The notes beneath the pieces were generated by a model. The model worked only from the letters and a program-made list of their open reading frames with translations, was not told where the DNA came from and made no database searches. From Pseudomonas mediterranea CFBP 5447 (GTDB lineage Bacteria > Pseudomonadota > Gammaproteobacteria > Pseudomonadales > Pseudomonadaceae): DNA of 64,000 nt. A program made the translations under genes and the position numbers. The stretch is taken from positions 667,100 to 731,099 of the forward strand of contig NZ_KN322983.1 in assembly GCF_000774145.1 (NCBI RefSeq), in the 5' to 3' direction. Shown here piece by piece: positions 44,909 to 56,086 of this stretch; the first letter of the stretch is position 1; each line of letters starts with the position of its first letter.

Positions 44909-45574
44909 ATGTCCGTAAAGCACTCATCCCCCGCCTACCACGCGTTCCTCTTCGACATGGACGGCACCCTGCTGAACTCCATCGCCGCCGCCGAGCGGAT
45001 CTGGACCCGCTGGGCGCTGCGCCACGGCGTGGACGTGGCGACATTCCTGCCCACCATCCACGGCGTGCGAGCCGTCGACACCATCGCTCGCCAGCATCTG
45101 CCAGGGGTGGATGCCCAGGCTGAGGCCGAGCAGATCACCCGGGAGGAAATCGAAGACGTCGAAGGCGTGGTGCCGGTGCCGGGTGCCGTGGCGTTCTTGA
45201 ACGACCTGCCACCCGAACGCTGGGCCATCGTCACCTCGGCCCCCATGGCACTGGCCTTGCGTCGGATGGAGGCCGCCGGCATCCCGCGTCCCGCCGTGAT
45301 GGTCACCGCCGAGGATGTCAGCGACGGCAAGCCCAACCCTGCCTGCTATCGACTGGCTGCCGAGCGGCTGCGGGTGGCGCCGGAGGATTGTCTGGTGTTC
45401 GAGGATGCCGAAGCCGGCATCCGGGCCGGCGAGGCGGCGGGGGCGGATGTGATGGTGGTGACGGCGACGCATGTGCATCCGGTGGAGACTGATCATCCGT
45501 CGATCGAGGATTACCGTGGACTTGGCGTCACTGTAGACACTAATGGCTTCCTGCGACTGACCCGGATTCCATAG
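44909..45574 (+). CDS. HAD-family sugar-phosphate-type phosphatase
   Basis: 221 aa. The HAD motifs are FLFDMDGTLLNSIAAAE (motif I), IVTSAPMAL (motif II), DGKPNPACYRLAAERL (motif III lysine) and LVFEDAEAGIRAGEAAGA (motif IV). The helical cap of about 70 residues places it among beta-phosphoglucomutase/2-deoxyglucose-6-phosphatase-like enzymes. Substrate is likely a small sugar phosphate, but not determined. It is a single gene. Confidence 0.88.
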   Translation: MSVKHSSPAYHAFLFDMDGTLLNSIAAAERIWTRWALRHGVDVATFLPTIHGVRAVDTIARQHLPGVDAQAEAEQITREEIEDVEGVVPVPGAVAFLNDLPPERWAIVTSAPMALALRRMEAAGIPRPAVMVTAEDVSDGKPNPACYRLAAERLRVAPEDCLVFEDAEAGIRAGEAAGADVMVVTATHVHPVETDHPSIEDYRGLGVTVDTNGFLRLTRIP

Positions 45575-45589
45575 CCGCCACATGATCCC

Positions 45590-45680
45590 TGTGGGAGCGA
45601 GCCTGCTCGCGATAGCGGTGGTTCAGCTTGCATCGATGCTGAATGTACCGCCGTCATCGCGAGCAGGCTCGCTCCCACAA
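45590..45680. repeat. REP pair
   Basis: Consensus inverted arms lie between the convergent HAD and ppnN genes, with a spacer of about 40 bases. Confidence 0.9.
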
Positions 45681-45701
45681 AGGGCAGGGTGTTCCTGAGG
45701 A

Positions 45702-47075
45702 TCAGGTCACCACCCGATAGCACGGCACATAGGCCGCGCCGCCCGGCAGTTTCATACGGTGCTGGGCGACGAAGGCCTGGAGCAGACGGTCGAGGGGTTC
45801 CATGATGGCGGGATCGCCGTGGATCTCGTAAGGGCCGTGTTCTTCGATCAGGCGGATTCCCTTGTCCTTGACGTTACCGGCCACGATTCCTGAGAACGCA
45901 CGGCGCAGGTTGGCGGCCAACTCATGGGACGGCAGGTCGAGGCGCAAGCCCAGGCTGGCCATGTTGGCGTGGGTCGGATCGAACGGCCGCTGGAAGCCTT
46001 CATCGATCTTCAGCAGCCAGTTGAAGTGGAAGGCGTCGTTGCGCTCGCGGCGGAACTGCTTCACTTCCTTGAGCCCCTGGGTCATCTGCCGTGCCACTTC
46101 GGCCGGGTCGTCGATGATGATCTGGTAATGCTTCTGGGCCGCTTCGCCGAGGGTCGCACCGACAAAGGCATGCAGTTGATCGAAGTACGGCGCGGCGCTT
46201 TTCGGCCCGGTGAGGACGACCGGGAAGGGCAGGTCCTGGTTGGCCGGGTGCATCAGGATGCCCAGCAGGTACAGGAACTCTTCCGCGGTACCGGCGCCGC
46301 CCGGGAAAATGATGATGCCGTGGCCGACCCGCACGAAGGCTTCCAGGCGCTTCTCGATGTCCGGCAGGATTACCAGCTCGTTGACGATCGGGTTCGGCGC
46401 CTCGGCGGCGATGATGCCCGGTTCGGTCAGGCCCAGGTAACGACCGCCATGGATACGTTGCTTGGCGTGGGCAATGGTGGCGCCTTTCATCGGGCCTTTC
46501 ATCACGCCCGGGCCGCAGCCGGTGCAGATGTCCAGGCTGCGCAGGCCCAGTTCGTGGCCGACCTTCTTGGTGTACTTGTATTCTTCGGTATTGATCGAGT
46601 GACCGCCCCAGCACACGACGATCTTCGGCTCCACGCCGGGACGCAGGGTGCGGGCGTTGCGCAGCAGGTGGAACACGTAGTCGCTGATGCCCTGGGACGA
46701 ACTCAGGTCGATGCGCTGGCTGTCCAGTTCGTTCTCGGTATAGACGATGTCGCGCAGGGCGCTGAACAGCATTTCCCGGGTGCTGGCGATCATCTCGCCG
46801 TCGACGAAGGCGTCGGCCGGCGCGTTCAACAGTTCCAGGCGCACGCCGCGGTCCTGTTGATGAATGCGGATCTCGAAGTCCTTGTAGGCTTCCAGGATGG
46901 TCTTGGCGTTGTCGACATGGGCGCCGGTATTGAGGATGGCCAGGGCGCACTGGCGGAACAGGGTATAGATGCTGCCGGAACCGGCTTCGCTCAGTTGCTG
47001 GACTTCGCGCTGGGACAGGGTCTCCAGGCTGCCTTTGGGGCTCACCGAAGCGTTGATTACATGTCTTTGAGTCAT
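45702..47075 (-). CDS. ppnN: Pyrimidine/purine nucleotide 5'-monophosphate nucleosidase PpnN
   Basis: 457 aa. The central LOG-type domain has the phosphoribosyl-binding motif IIFPGGAGTAEEFLYLLG and GCGPGVMKGPMKGATIAHAKQR. The N- and C-terminal flanking domains (HVINASVSPKGSLETLSQREV; GGAAYVPCYRVVT) are those of E. coli PpnN/YgdH, which splits nucleoside monophosphates into base and ribose phosphate and is regulated by (p)ppGpp. The length equals the family length. It is divergent from a DUF3087 gene. Confidence 0.92.
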   Translation of the reverse strand: MTQRHVINASVSPKGSLETLSQREVQQLSEAGSGSIYTLFRQCALAILNTGAHVDNAKTILEAYKDFEIRIHQQDRGVRLELLNAPADAFVDGEMIASTREMLFSALRDIVYTENELDSQRIDLSSSQGISDYVFHLLRNARTLRPGVEPKIVVCWGGHSINTEEYKYTKKVGHELGLRSLDICTGCGPGVMKGPMKGATIAHAKQRIHGGRYLGLTEPGIIAAEAPNPIVNELVILPDIEKRLEAFVRVGHGIIIFPGGAGTAEEFLYLLGILMHPANQDLPFPVVLTGPKSAAPYFDQLHAFVGATLGEAAQKHYQIIIDDPAEVARQMTQGLKEVKQFRRERNDAFHFNWLLKIDEGFQRPFDPTHANMASLGLRLDLPSHELAANLRRAFSGIVAGNVKDKGIRLIEEHGPYEIHGDPAIMEPLDRLLQAFVAQHRMKLPGGAAYVPCYRVVT

Positions 47076-47292
47076 TCAGCTTTCCTTGAAAACGATGCCG
47101 TGCACACTGAGGCGGCATCTTGAAAAATACGTCCACGCAGAAAGATCGCACGATCCTTGCGGTATCGCCATGGACTTTGATCCGGATCCTTCGGGGCGGG
47201 TGCAACACAAAATGAGCCCCAGCATAGCTAAATCGGCCGGGCAGGCGATAATGCTCGACTCTTTTCGTGCCGTACAAGGAAATTGCACCGCG

Positions 47293-47826
47293 ATGTTCGA
47301 GATCAAACCCTGGGATGCCGACCTCTACCGACAGCAGACCCGCCGCAGCACGCTGATCATTGCCGTGATGTTCCTGGCCTTGGCGATGCTGTTGTCCAGC
47401 CTGGCCGTGATGCTGTTCGGCACGCCTGGGGGCGATAACTTTCGTTTCAACCTGGGCGGGGTGATTGTGGCGGTGCTGGTGATGGCCACGCTGATGCGCT
47501 TGTATCTCTGGACGCAACCCTGGATGGCCGCGGCGGTGTACGGCTGGCAGCTCAAGCGCAGCCTGATGCGCATCACCAACGTCATGCATCAGGTAAAGGC
47601 CGGTGTGCAGGCCCAGGACCCGGTCGCCATGAAGCTGCTGCGGTTCTACCACGTGGGGCTGGAGCAGATGCATCGGTTGGATGCCAATTCCAGCGACCAG
47701 AGGGCGTTGGCGCGAGAAGCCGATGAACATGTGGAAAGGATGCGGGGAATGGGCATGGATACCGAGCAGTCGTACCTGGATCCGGCGTGGATCGAGACAT
47801 TGAAAAGCACCTATGCGCAGCGCTGA
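47293..47826 (+). CDS. DUF3087 membrane protein
   Basis: 177 aa. It begins MFEIKPWDADLYRQQTRRST, followed by two membrane segments (LIIAVMFLALAMLLSSLAVMLF; LGGVIVAVLVMATLMRLYLW) and a cytoplasmic helical domain rich in Met, His and Arg (LLRFYHVGLEQMHRLD). This matches DUF3087, of unknown function. The start is at this ATG because the upstream in-frame stretch overlaps the ppnN promoter. It is a single gene. Confidence 0.82.
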   Translation: MFEIKPWDADLYRQQTRRSTLIIAVMFLALAMLLSSLAVMLFGTPGGDNFRFNLGGVIVAVLVMATLMRLYLWTQPWMAAAVYGWQLKRSLMRITNVMHQVKAGVQAQDPVAMKLLRFYHVGLEQMHRLDANSSDQRALAREADEHVERMRGMGMDTEQSYLDPAWIETLKSTYAQR

Positions 47827-47882
47827 TCGGCTAGGAGGCGGTCGCTGCTTCATATAACGTTATAAACATTAAACAATATCGG

Positions 47883-48110
47883 CTATGGCTGTTTAAAGTG
47901 TCCGGGTACGCCATGTTCCTGTTCAATGGGTCGTGTTCTTTTCTGAACTTGAATGTCACTTAATTGAGCGCTTTGGAGTTCGCTGAAAGAAACTCTCAAC
48001 AAGGCTTCTGCCTCGCTGACACTCAATGTCTCGCTGTCGGCTTCCATCACTCGGCTATCGGGTTGGCCGTTGGCGATAAAGCTGACAATGAACCGCTCCT
48101 GATTGCTCAT
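47883..48110 (-). CDS. Hypothetical 75-aa protein
   Basis: 75 aa, cytoplasmic. MSNQERFIVSFIANGQPDSR, then a helix-prone DSETLSVSEAEALLRVSFSE, and an ending VPGHFKQP. No family is recognised; it looks like a small Pseudomonas-restricted protein. It lies 63 bases downstream of the KGG-repeat gene on the same strand and may share its transcript. Confidence 0.55.
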   Translation of the reverse strand: MSNQERFIVSFIANGQPDSRVMEADSETLSVSEAEALLRVSFSELQSAQLSDIQVQKRTRPIEQEHGVPGHFKQP

Positions 48111-48173
48111 GTTTCACCTCGACTCATCCAGCACCAGGGCGCAGCAAGGCTGCGCCCCAGCGGGTCTCAGGAG

Positions 48174-48356
48174 TTACGACTTCCGGCCACCGCCGCTCTG
48201 GCCGCGTTCGCTGCCTTTGCTGCCGGCGCCAGAGCCTTTTTGACGGTCGTTGGTGTTGTTGCCGCCCGACGCCTGTCCGCCTTTCTTACCGGCTTCAGAT
48301 GCTTTTTCACGATCGTTTGCGAAGTTGCCTGGGTTTTTGTTTCCGCTGTTAGCCAT
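48174..48356 (-). CDS. KGG-repeat stress protein (YciG-like)
   Basis: 60 aa, basic and glycine-rich. It has NPGNFANDREKASEAGKKGG, then ASGGNNTNDRQKGSGAGSKGSERG, the con-10/KGG repeat of general stress proteins related to YciG of enteric bacteria. These proteins are highly hydrophilic and often induced in stationary phase. The start MANSGNKNPGNF matches homologues. It is likely cytoplasmic and intrinsically disordered. Confidence 0.82.
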   Translation of the reverse strand: MANSGNKNPGNFANDREKASEAGKKGGQASGGNNTNDRQKGSGAGSKGSERGQSGGGRKS

Positions 48357-48491
48357 TTCGAGAATCCTCATACTGGTTTAAGCGAGCAACGTGCCTCGCA
48401 TTAAATGTGAAAGGTAAGCGGCGGGGGAAGTTTAATAAAAGCGTTGCGCTGGCGACGAATGGTCATAACCGGTAATTAAAGACTTGAGCGC

Positions 48492-49055
48492 CTAATCCTC
48501 GCCGCCACTGACTTTCCAATGTTTGGCATCCGTAGGGAATACCACCTGCTCGACCCGATGGGCGATGCCGAACGCCAGGGAGTTTTCCGCCGGGATGACC
48601 CGTTCCTCGTTGCACAGGCATTTGAAGATATCCAACTGCGTGGCGGCCCCGGCGGTTTCCTTGACGTAGATCTCCACGTACCGCGCCACGTCGTTGTCCA
48701 GGCTGGACAGGTATTCGCGCAGCCGCGAGTGATCCACCGATTTCTGGCCGAAATACCAGTTCATGGGATGGATCAGGAAGCGCGAATGAGGGGTGGTGGT
48801 GCGGTCGCTGGCGGCCAGGTACATGACGATGCCCATCGACTCGATATTGCCGGCGTTCACCGCGCGTACCGGCACCGGGAGGGACTTGATGAAGGTATAG
48901 AGGGTGAAACCGAAGTTGGTGCTGCCGCCGACCGTGGAGAGATTGAGCATCAGCGAATCCGCGCCTTTCTCGATCGCTTCCAGGCAGTTGTCGCGGAAGC
49001 GTTCGGTGGTTCCCTGATCGATCTGGCAATGGAAATGGACAATGTGTTCGGACAT
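48492..49055 (-). CDS. ClpP-like serine protease
   Basis: 187 aa. The crotonase-like ClpP fold shows LMLNLSTVGGSTNFGFTLYTFI and the nucleophile Ser in GNIESMGIVMYLAAS. The catalytic His is in SRFLIHPMNW. The protein lacks the longer N-terminal propeptide of housekeeping ClpP and is only distantly related to it. It is encoded with no Clp ATPase nearby. It may be an independent peptidase or use another chaperone; the acidic third residue of the triad is not certain. Confidence 0.75.
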   Translation of the reverse strand: MSEHIVHFHCQIDQGTTERFRDNCLEAIEKGADSLMLNLSTVGGSTNFGFTLYTFIKSLPVPVRAVNAGNIESMGIVMYLAASDRTTTPHSRFLIHPMNWYFGQKSVDHSRLREYLSSLDNDVARYVEIYVKETAGAATQLDIFKCLCNEERVIPAENSLAFGIAHRVEQVVFPTDAKHWKVSGGED

Positions 49056-49173
49056 CGAGGACTCCTGTCGATTTCACGCGTGAGGTGTTGCGGGATCGTA
49101 CAGTTGGGAGTTCACTCGTGGACGGATGTTCCTCTCATTGTAGAGAGAGAATTCTCATGCGTGAGAGAGCTTG

Positions 49174-49268
49174 TCGTGGCGAGGGAGCTTGCTCCCGCTC
49201 GGTTGCGTAGCGACCGCAAAAGCTAGGGGCTGCTGTGCAGCCCAGCGGGAGCAAGCTCCCTCGCCACG
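49174..49268. repeat. Inverted repeat family B, overlapping the topoisomerase 3' end
   Basis: Arms GTGGCGAGGGAGCTTGCTCCCGCT and AGCGGGAGCAAGCTCCCTCGCCAC flank a 45-base middle that contains GGGCTGCTGTGCAGCCC. The right arm encodes the last residues of the topoisomerase IB. Confidence 0.88.
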
Positions 49269-50293
49269 GTGGCTTGTATCACCCGTTGCAAAAACATCGC
49301 CAGCCCGGCTTCCTCTTCGCTGAGGCCTTTACGGGCCCGGGGCTTGGGCAGCTGCTTCAGCGTGCCGAGCAGGAAACCTTCCAGCACCGCAGGATGAATG
49401 TAGCACTTGCGACAGACGGTCGGTGTGTTGCCCAATTGCCGGGCGACTTGCCTGACCATCTCGGCGATGTGTTTTTTCGCCTCCGTCTCGGTTTCCCAGC
49501 GCAACGCCCGCAAGCCTGCCAGGGCCGCCGCGCTGCCGGCCCAGGTGCGGTAATCCTTGGCGGTGAACTCGGCGCCGGTCAGGGTCTTGAGGTAGGCATT
49601 GATGTCCGAGGAACTGATGGCGTGGCGTTCGCCGTTCTCGTCCAGGTACTGGAACAGATTCTGCCCCGGCATTTCCTGGCAGCGCTTGATGATCCGCGCC
49701 AGGCGCCGGTCCTTCACGGTGATCTGGTGTTCGACGCCGCTCTTGCCACGGAACTGGAAGGCGATGGCGCTGCCGTTGACCTCGACGTGCTTGCTGCGCA
49801 GGGTGGTCAGGCCGTAGGAGCGATTCTCCCGGGCGTATTGGCTGTTGCCGACGCGGATCAGGGTCACGTCCAGCAAAGTGATGACGGTGGCCATGACTTT
49901 GTCGCGACTGAAGCCGGGGGTCGCGAGAATCGCCTCCAGGCGCTTGCGCAAGCGGGGCAGGGTGCGCCCGAATTCCAGCATCCGCGAATACTTGTCGGCA
50001 TCGCGCACCTCGCGCCAGCGCGCGTGGTAACGGTATTGCTTGCGTCCGCGGGCGTCCCGGCCGGTGGCCTGGAGATGTCCCCGCGGGTCGCTGCAGATCC
50101 ACACATCGGTATAGGCGGGCGGCACCGCCAGGGCATTGATGCGCTGGATTTCGGCCGCATCGGTGATGCGTTGGCCCTGCGGATCGAAATAACAGAACTT
50201 GCCCCGCAACTTCTTGCGGGTGATGCCCGGGCTGGTGTCATCGACATAATGCAGGTCGGCCGGTAATGCTTCCGGTGGCGAGGTGTCGGGCAT
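49223..50293 (-). CDS. DNA topoisomerase IB (poxvirus/eukaryote type)
   Basis: 356 aa. The N-terminal DNA-binding part (LHYVDDTSPGITRKKLRGKFCYFD) is followed by the catalytic domain: Arg in RVGNSQYARENRSYGLTTLRSKH, Lys and Arg around KDYRTWAGS, and the active-site Tyr in CRKCYIHPAV. Type IB enzymes relax supercoils by nicking one strand through a 3'-phosphotyrosine. The last residues (VARELAPAGLHSSP) are encoded by a dispersed repeat and are not part of the fold. It is a single gene. Confidence 0.92.
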   Translation of the reverse strand: MPDTSPPEALPADLHYVDDTSPGITRKKLRGKFCYFDPQGQRITDAAEIQRINALAVPPAYTDVWICSDPRGHLQATGRDARGRKQYRYHARWREVRDADKYSRMLEFGRTLPRLRKRLEAILATPGFSRDKVMATVITLLDVTLIRVGNSQYARENRSYGLTTLRSKHVEVNGSAIAFQFRGKSGVEHQITVKDRRLARIIKRCQEMPGQNLFQYLDENGERHAISSSDINAYLKTLTGAEFTAKDYRTWAGSAAALAGLRALRWETETEAKKHIAEMVRQVARQLGNTPTVCRKCYIHPAVLEGFLLGTLKQLPKPRARKGLSEEEAGLAMFLQRVIQATVARELAPAGLHSSP

Positions 50294-50389
50294 GGAGAAA
50301 TCCTTGGGCAGCGAATGCGGTGGCCTATGGATTCATTGACCGCGGCCCGTTGCCGTCGTGCCGAAATTCTGAGAAGACCCGTAACCCCT

Positions 50390-50478
50390 GTGGGAGCGAG
50401 CCTGCTCGCGAATCGTTGGTTCAGTCGCCATCAATGTCGAATGAAAGACCGCTATCGCGAGCAGGCTCGCTCCCACAG
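50390..50478. repeat. REP pair
   Basis: Inverted consensus arms with a spacer of about 40 bases lie between the topoisomerase promoter and the 3' end of modC. Confidence 0.9.
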
Positions 50479-50529
50479 GGAAACGCGTGCACTCCGAAAG
50501 ACAGGGCGGCTGTCAGACCGCGTCACAGG

Positions 50530-51609
50530 TCAAGCCAGCACCGCCACCGCCTTGATCTGCGCCCACAGCACCTGCCCCGGATGCAACGCCAATTGATCGC
50601 GGGAGTAACGGGTAATACGTGCCAGCAGCGGCGTGCCGGCGGCTTCCAGCCGGATCAATACGTGGGCGGCGTTGTCGGCGGCCAGTTCGCCGGTCACCGT
50701 GACCGGCAAGCGATTGAGGATGCTGGTCTGGGCATCGTTCCCCAGGCTGAGGCTGACGTCCCGGGCCTGGACCTTGAAGCGCAGCGGCTGCCCGACGGCC
50801 AGAGGCGTATGGGCCACCCGCACGTGCAGTGGGCTACCGGGCAGCGTCAGGGTAAGCAACTGATAGGCGGGGTCGTAATCGCTGACCGTGCCCTGGATCA
50901 CCACGCCCGCGTCGTCCCCCTGGGCCAGCGGCAGGTCGAGCCGCGCCAGGGTTTCGCCAATCGGGCCGCTAGCCAACGCGCGACCACCCTCGAGCAACAC
51001 AATGTGGTCGGCCAGGCGCGCCACTTCGTCCTGGGAATGACTGACGTACAGCACCGGGATGTCCAACTCGTCGTGGAGCCGTTGCAGGTAGGGCAGGATC
51101 TCGTTCTTGCGGCGGGTGTCGAGTGCGGCCAGCGGCTCATCCATCAATAACAGCCGCGGGCTGGTCAGCAGCGCGCGGGCGATACCCACCCGCTGGCGCT
51201 CGCCGCCGGACAGGTGGTGGGGCCGGCGCTCGAGCAAGTGGCCGATGCCCAACAGTTCGGTGGCCTGGTCCATGTCCACCCGCCGTTGCCCCGGGGCGAT
51301 GCGCTTGAGACCGAATGCCAGGTTGGCCCGCACCGACAGATGGCTGAACAGGCTCGCCTCCTGGAACACATACCCCAGCGCTCGTCGATGGGGTGGCACG
51401 AACACGCCGCGTTCGCTGTCCTGCCACACCTCGCCATTGATTTGCACCAAGCCCCGCGGCGCGCGCTCCAGGCCTGCGATGCAGCGCAGGCAGGTGGTCT
51501 TGCCGGAGCCGGACGGACCGTACAACGCCGTCACACCGCGGCCTGGCAGTTGCACATCCAGGTCCAGGGAAAAACTGCCATGGTCGAGCTGCAAGCGCGC
51601 CTGAATCAT
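50530..51609 (-). CDS. modC: Molybdate ABC transporter ATP-binding protein ModC
   Basis: 359 aa. The ATPase domain has Walker [14 protein letters not shown], signature [16 protein letters not shown], Walker [13 protein letters not shown] and [11 protein letters not shown]. The C-terminal 130 residues form a MOP (TOBE) domain that binds molybdate ([21 protein letters not shown], then [15 protein letters not shown]). The layout is that of ModC. It begins three bases after the modB stop. Confidence 0.95.
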   Translation of the reverse strand: MIQARLQLDHGSFSLDLDVQLPGRGVTALYGPSGSGKTTCLRCIAGLERAPRGLVQINGEVWQDSERGVFVPPHRRALGYVFQEASLFSHLSVRANLAFGLKRIAPGQRRVDMDQATELLGIGHLLERRPHHLSGGERQRVGIARALLTSPRLLLMDEPLAALDTRRKNEILPYLQRLHDELDIPVLYVSHSQDEVARLADHIVLLEGGRALASGPIGETLARLDLPLAQGDDAGVVIQGTVSDYDPAYQLLTLTLPGSPLHVRVAHTPLAVGQPLRFKVQARDVSLSLGNDAQTSILNRLPVTVTGELAADNAAHVLIRLEAAGTPLLARITRYSRDQLALHPGQVLWAQIKAVAVLA

Positions 51610-51612
51610 CGA

Positions 51613-52293
51613 TCAGCTCCAGGCTGTCCGGGTCCTGCGGCTGGAATACAGCGCCAGCAGCACAACGAATGAAAATACCAGCATCGCCGCCGCCAGCCAG
51701 TGCGCTTGGGCGTATTCCAGGGCTTCGACGTGGTCGTAGATCTGCACCGACACCACCCGGGTCTTGTCCGGGATATTGCCGCCAATCATCAGCACCACGC
51801 CGAACTCACCGACGGTGTGGGCGAAGCCGAGGATGGCGGCGCTGATGAAGCCGGGACGGGCCAAGGGCAGGATGACGCTGAAGAAGGTGTCCCAGGGACC
51901 GGCGCGCAGCGTGGCGGCGACCTCCAGGGGACGATTGCCGATGGCCGAGAACGCGTTTTGCAACGGCTGCACCACAAACGGCATGGAGTAGATCACCGAG
52001 CCGATCAACAGGCCGGTGAAACTGAAGGTGAGGGTGCCCAGCCCGAGGGCCTGGGTCAGCTGGCCGATCCAGCCATTGGGGCCCAATGCCAGGAGCAGGT
52101 AGAAGCCGATCACCGTGGGCGGCAGCACCAGCGGCAGGGCCACCACCGCGCCCACCGGCCCGCGCAACCAGGATCGGGTGCGCGACAGCCACAGGGCGAT
52201 GGGCGTGCCGATGAGCAGCAGGATCACCGTCGTCAGCGAGGCGAGCTTCAGGGTCAGCCAGATCGCTGAATAATCGGCACTGGTCAGCGGCAT
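51613..52293 (-). CDS. modB: Molybdate ABC transporter permease ModB
   Basis: 226 aa with five or six membrane segments. The EAA loop is seen as [26 protein letters not shown] near residue 140. The protein begins [20 protein letters not shown], typical of ModB. It forms the inner-membrane channel for molybdate with ModC. The start directly abuts the modA stop with no gap. Confidence 0.94.
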   Translation of the reverse strand: MPLTSADYSAIWLTLKLASLTTVILLLIGTPIALWLSRTRSWLRGPVGAVVALPLVLPPTVIGFYLLLALGPNGWIGQLTQALGLGTLTFSFTGLLIGSVIYSMPFVVQPLQNAFSAIGNRPLEVAATLRAGPWDTFFSVILPLARPGFISAAILGFAHTVGEFGVVLMIGGNIPDKTRVVSVQIYDHVEALEYAQAHWLAAAMLVFSFVVLLALYSSRRTRTAWS

Positions 52294-54323
<2,030 letters not shown>

Positions 54324-54472
54324 GTGCAAGGTGCTCCAGCAGGGCAAGAAACCCTGTTTGTAGCAGGTGTGACCCCGCTTGGGCCAGTCGAGTTTTTCAA
54401 TCGAAGGCCGACGCTTGATCCCTCGGGCAAGAGGATTACCATGCGTGCTTCACTTACCCAGGAGCCTTAGCC

Positions 54473-54961
54473 ATGGACGTAAAACTCAAGGCAGTCGAAC
54501 CCTTCAGCGTGGCGGGTTTGCAAGTCCGCACCCGCAACACCGACGAGCAACAACCCGACACGGCAAGGATCGGCCCGATGTGGGAGCGGTTCTTCACCGA
54601 GGGGCTGTTCGACCGGATTCCGGCCAGGCGCTCGGAGTCGTTCGTCTATGGGGTGTATTCCAACTATGAATCGGATGCGACCGGCCACTTCGATGTGACC
54701 GCCGGCGTGGAGGTCGACGCGACGAGCCCGGGCTACCCCGCCGTGGATATCGAGGGCGGGGATTACCTGGTCTTCTCGGCCAAGGGACCGATGCCCGACT
54801 GTGTGATCCAGACCTGGGGCCTGATCTGGGCGTATTTCGCCGACAACCCGCAGACCCTGCGCCGCTTCGCCACCGATTTCGAGGTCTACAGCGGCCCCGA
54901 TTCGGTGGCGATCTACATCGGCGTTCAGTCCCCGGACGAGCGCTCCAGCGCCAGCAACTGA
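54473..54961 (+). CDS. GyrI-like effector-binding protein
   Basis: 162 aa. A single GyrI-like (AraC effector-binding) domain: VEPFSVAGLQVRTRNTDE, then IGPMWERFFTEGLFDRIP, SFVYGVYSNYESD and YLVFSAKGPMPDCVIQTWGLIWAYF. Such standalone proteins bind small hydrophobic compounds; some are hydrolases of cyclopropanoid toxins. It has no DNA-binding domain. Its 3' end overlaps the convergent ada gene by 37 bases. Confidence 0.83.
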   Translation: MDVKLKAVEPFSVAGLQVRTRNTDEQQPDTARIGPMWERFFTEGLFDRIPARRSESFVYGVYSNYESDATGHFDVTAGVEVDATSPGYPAVDIEGGDYLVFSAKGPMPDCVIQTWGLIWAYFADNPQTLRRFATDFEVYSGPDSVAIYIGVQSPDERSSASN

Positions 54962-55998
54962 CGCTTGCGTTCCACACCCCAGCGATAGCCCGAGAGGTTG
55001 CCGTCGCTGCGCACCACCCGGTGACAGGGGATCGCCACGGCGAGGCTGTTGGCGCCACAGGCCTGGGCCACCGCGCGCACGGCCTTGGGCAGGCCGATGC
55101 GCTGGGCGATCTCGGCGTAGCTGGCGGTACTGCCCGGCGGAATCTCCCGCAGGGCCTGCCAGACCCGCTCCTGAAACGCCGTGCCCTGCAGATCCAGGGG
55201 CAGGTTCAGGCCCAGGGCGGGCGCTTCGATGAAACCGACCACCTGGGCGACCAGTTGCTCGAACTCCCGGTCGGCGCCGATCAGGTTGGCGCGGCGGAAT
55301 TTGTCCTGCAGGTCGCGGACCAGCGCATCGGGATCGTCCCCCAGCAGGATGGCGCACACGCCGCGTTCGCTCTGCGCCACCAGGATCGCCCCCAGGGAAC
55401 ATTGCCCGACGGCGAAGCGGATGTCGGTGTTCTGCCCGGCGGCGCGGTAGTCGGCGGGCTTCATGCCCAGCACCTTATCGGCTGCTTCGTAAAAGCGGCT
55501 GTTGGAGTTGAAACCGGCGTCGTACAGCGCTTCGGTGACGGTCCCGGCATCGGCCAGGCGCTCGCGCACTTTGCGCGAGCGGTGGGCGGCGGCGTAGCCC
55601 TTGGGGGTCAGGCCGGTGACGGTCTTGAAGATCCGATGGAAGTGGAAGGGGCTCAGGCCCGCGCTTCGGGCCAGCTCATTGAGCCCCGGCAATTCCTCCG
55701 CCGCTTCGATCTGCCGGCAGGCCGCCGCGACCCGGGCGGCTTGTTGGGCGGCCACCTGGGTCTGGTCCCTGGCGGCGCGTTTGCTCGGGCGATAGCCGGC
55801 GGCCTGGGCCTGTTCCGGCGTGTCGAAGAATTCGACGTTGCGCGGATTGGGCAGGCGCGACAGGCTGCTGGGATGGCAGTAGATGCCGGTGGTTTTCACG
55901 CCGTAGACGAATTGCCCGTCGGCGCGTGGGTCCCGGGCGAGCACGGCGGCCCAGCGAGGGTCGAGTTCAGGGGCGAGGGTGTTCGAAGTGGTGTTCAT
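54925..55998 (-). CDS. ada: Ada-type methylated-DNA--protein-cysteine methyltransferase with degenerate zinc site
   Basis: 357 aa with three domains: the N-terminal Ada zinc-binding region, an AraC helix-turn-helix unit (LNELARSAGLSPFHFHRIFK) and the O6-alkylguanine transferase with active-site Cys in AIPCHRVVRSDG. In the N-terminal region only the first cysteine is kept (TTGIYCHPSSLSRLP); the second is Ser, and the pair usually found in YRPCKRC reads YRPSKRA. Phosphotriester sensing through zinc is therefore doubtful, while O6-methylguanine repair looks intact. Start MNTTSNTL is preferred over an ATG 15 bases upstream. It follows alkB by 88 bases. Confidence 0.9.
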   Translation of the reverse strand: MNTTSNTLAPELDPRWAAVLARDPRADGQFVYGVKTTGIYCHPSSLSRLPNPRNVEFFDTPEQAQAAGYRPSKRAARDQTQVAAQQAARVAAACRQIEAAEELPGLNELARSAGLSPFHFHRIFKTVTGLTPKGYAAAHRSRKVRERLADAGTVTEALYDAGFNSNSRFYEAADKVLGMKPADYRAAGQNTDIRFAVGQCSLGAILVAQSERGVCAILLGDDPDALVRDLQDKFRRANLIGADREFEQLVAQVVGFIEAPALGLNLPLDLQGTAFQERVWQALREIPPGSTASYAEIAQRIGLPKAVRAVAQACGANSLAVAIPCHRVVRSDGNLSGYRWGVERKRQLLALERSSGD

Positions 55999-56086
55999 GG
56001 TCGTTCTGTCCATTGGCCCGTTTTGGCTACCGTAACCAGCCTGCGGGAGGGCGACACTCCGGGTTTTGCGGTTGAATTCGGCATGG

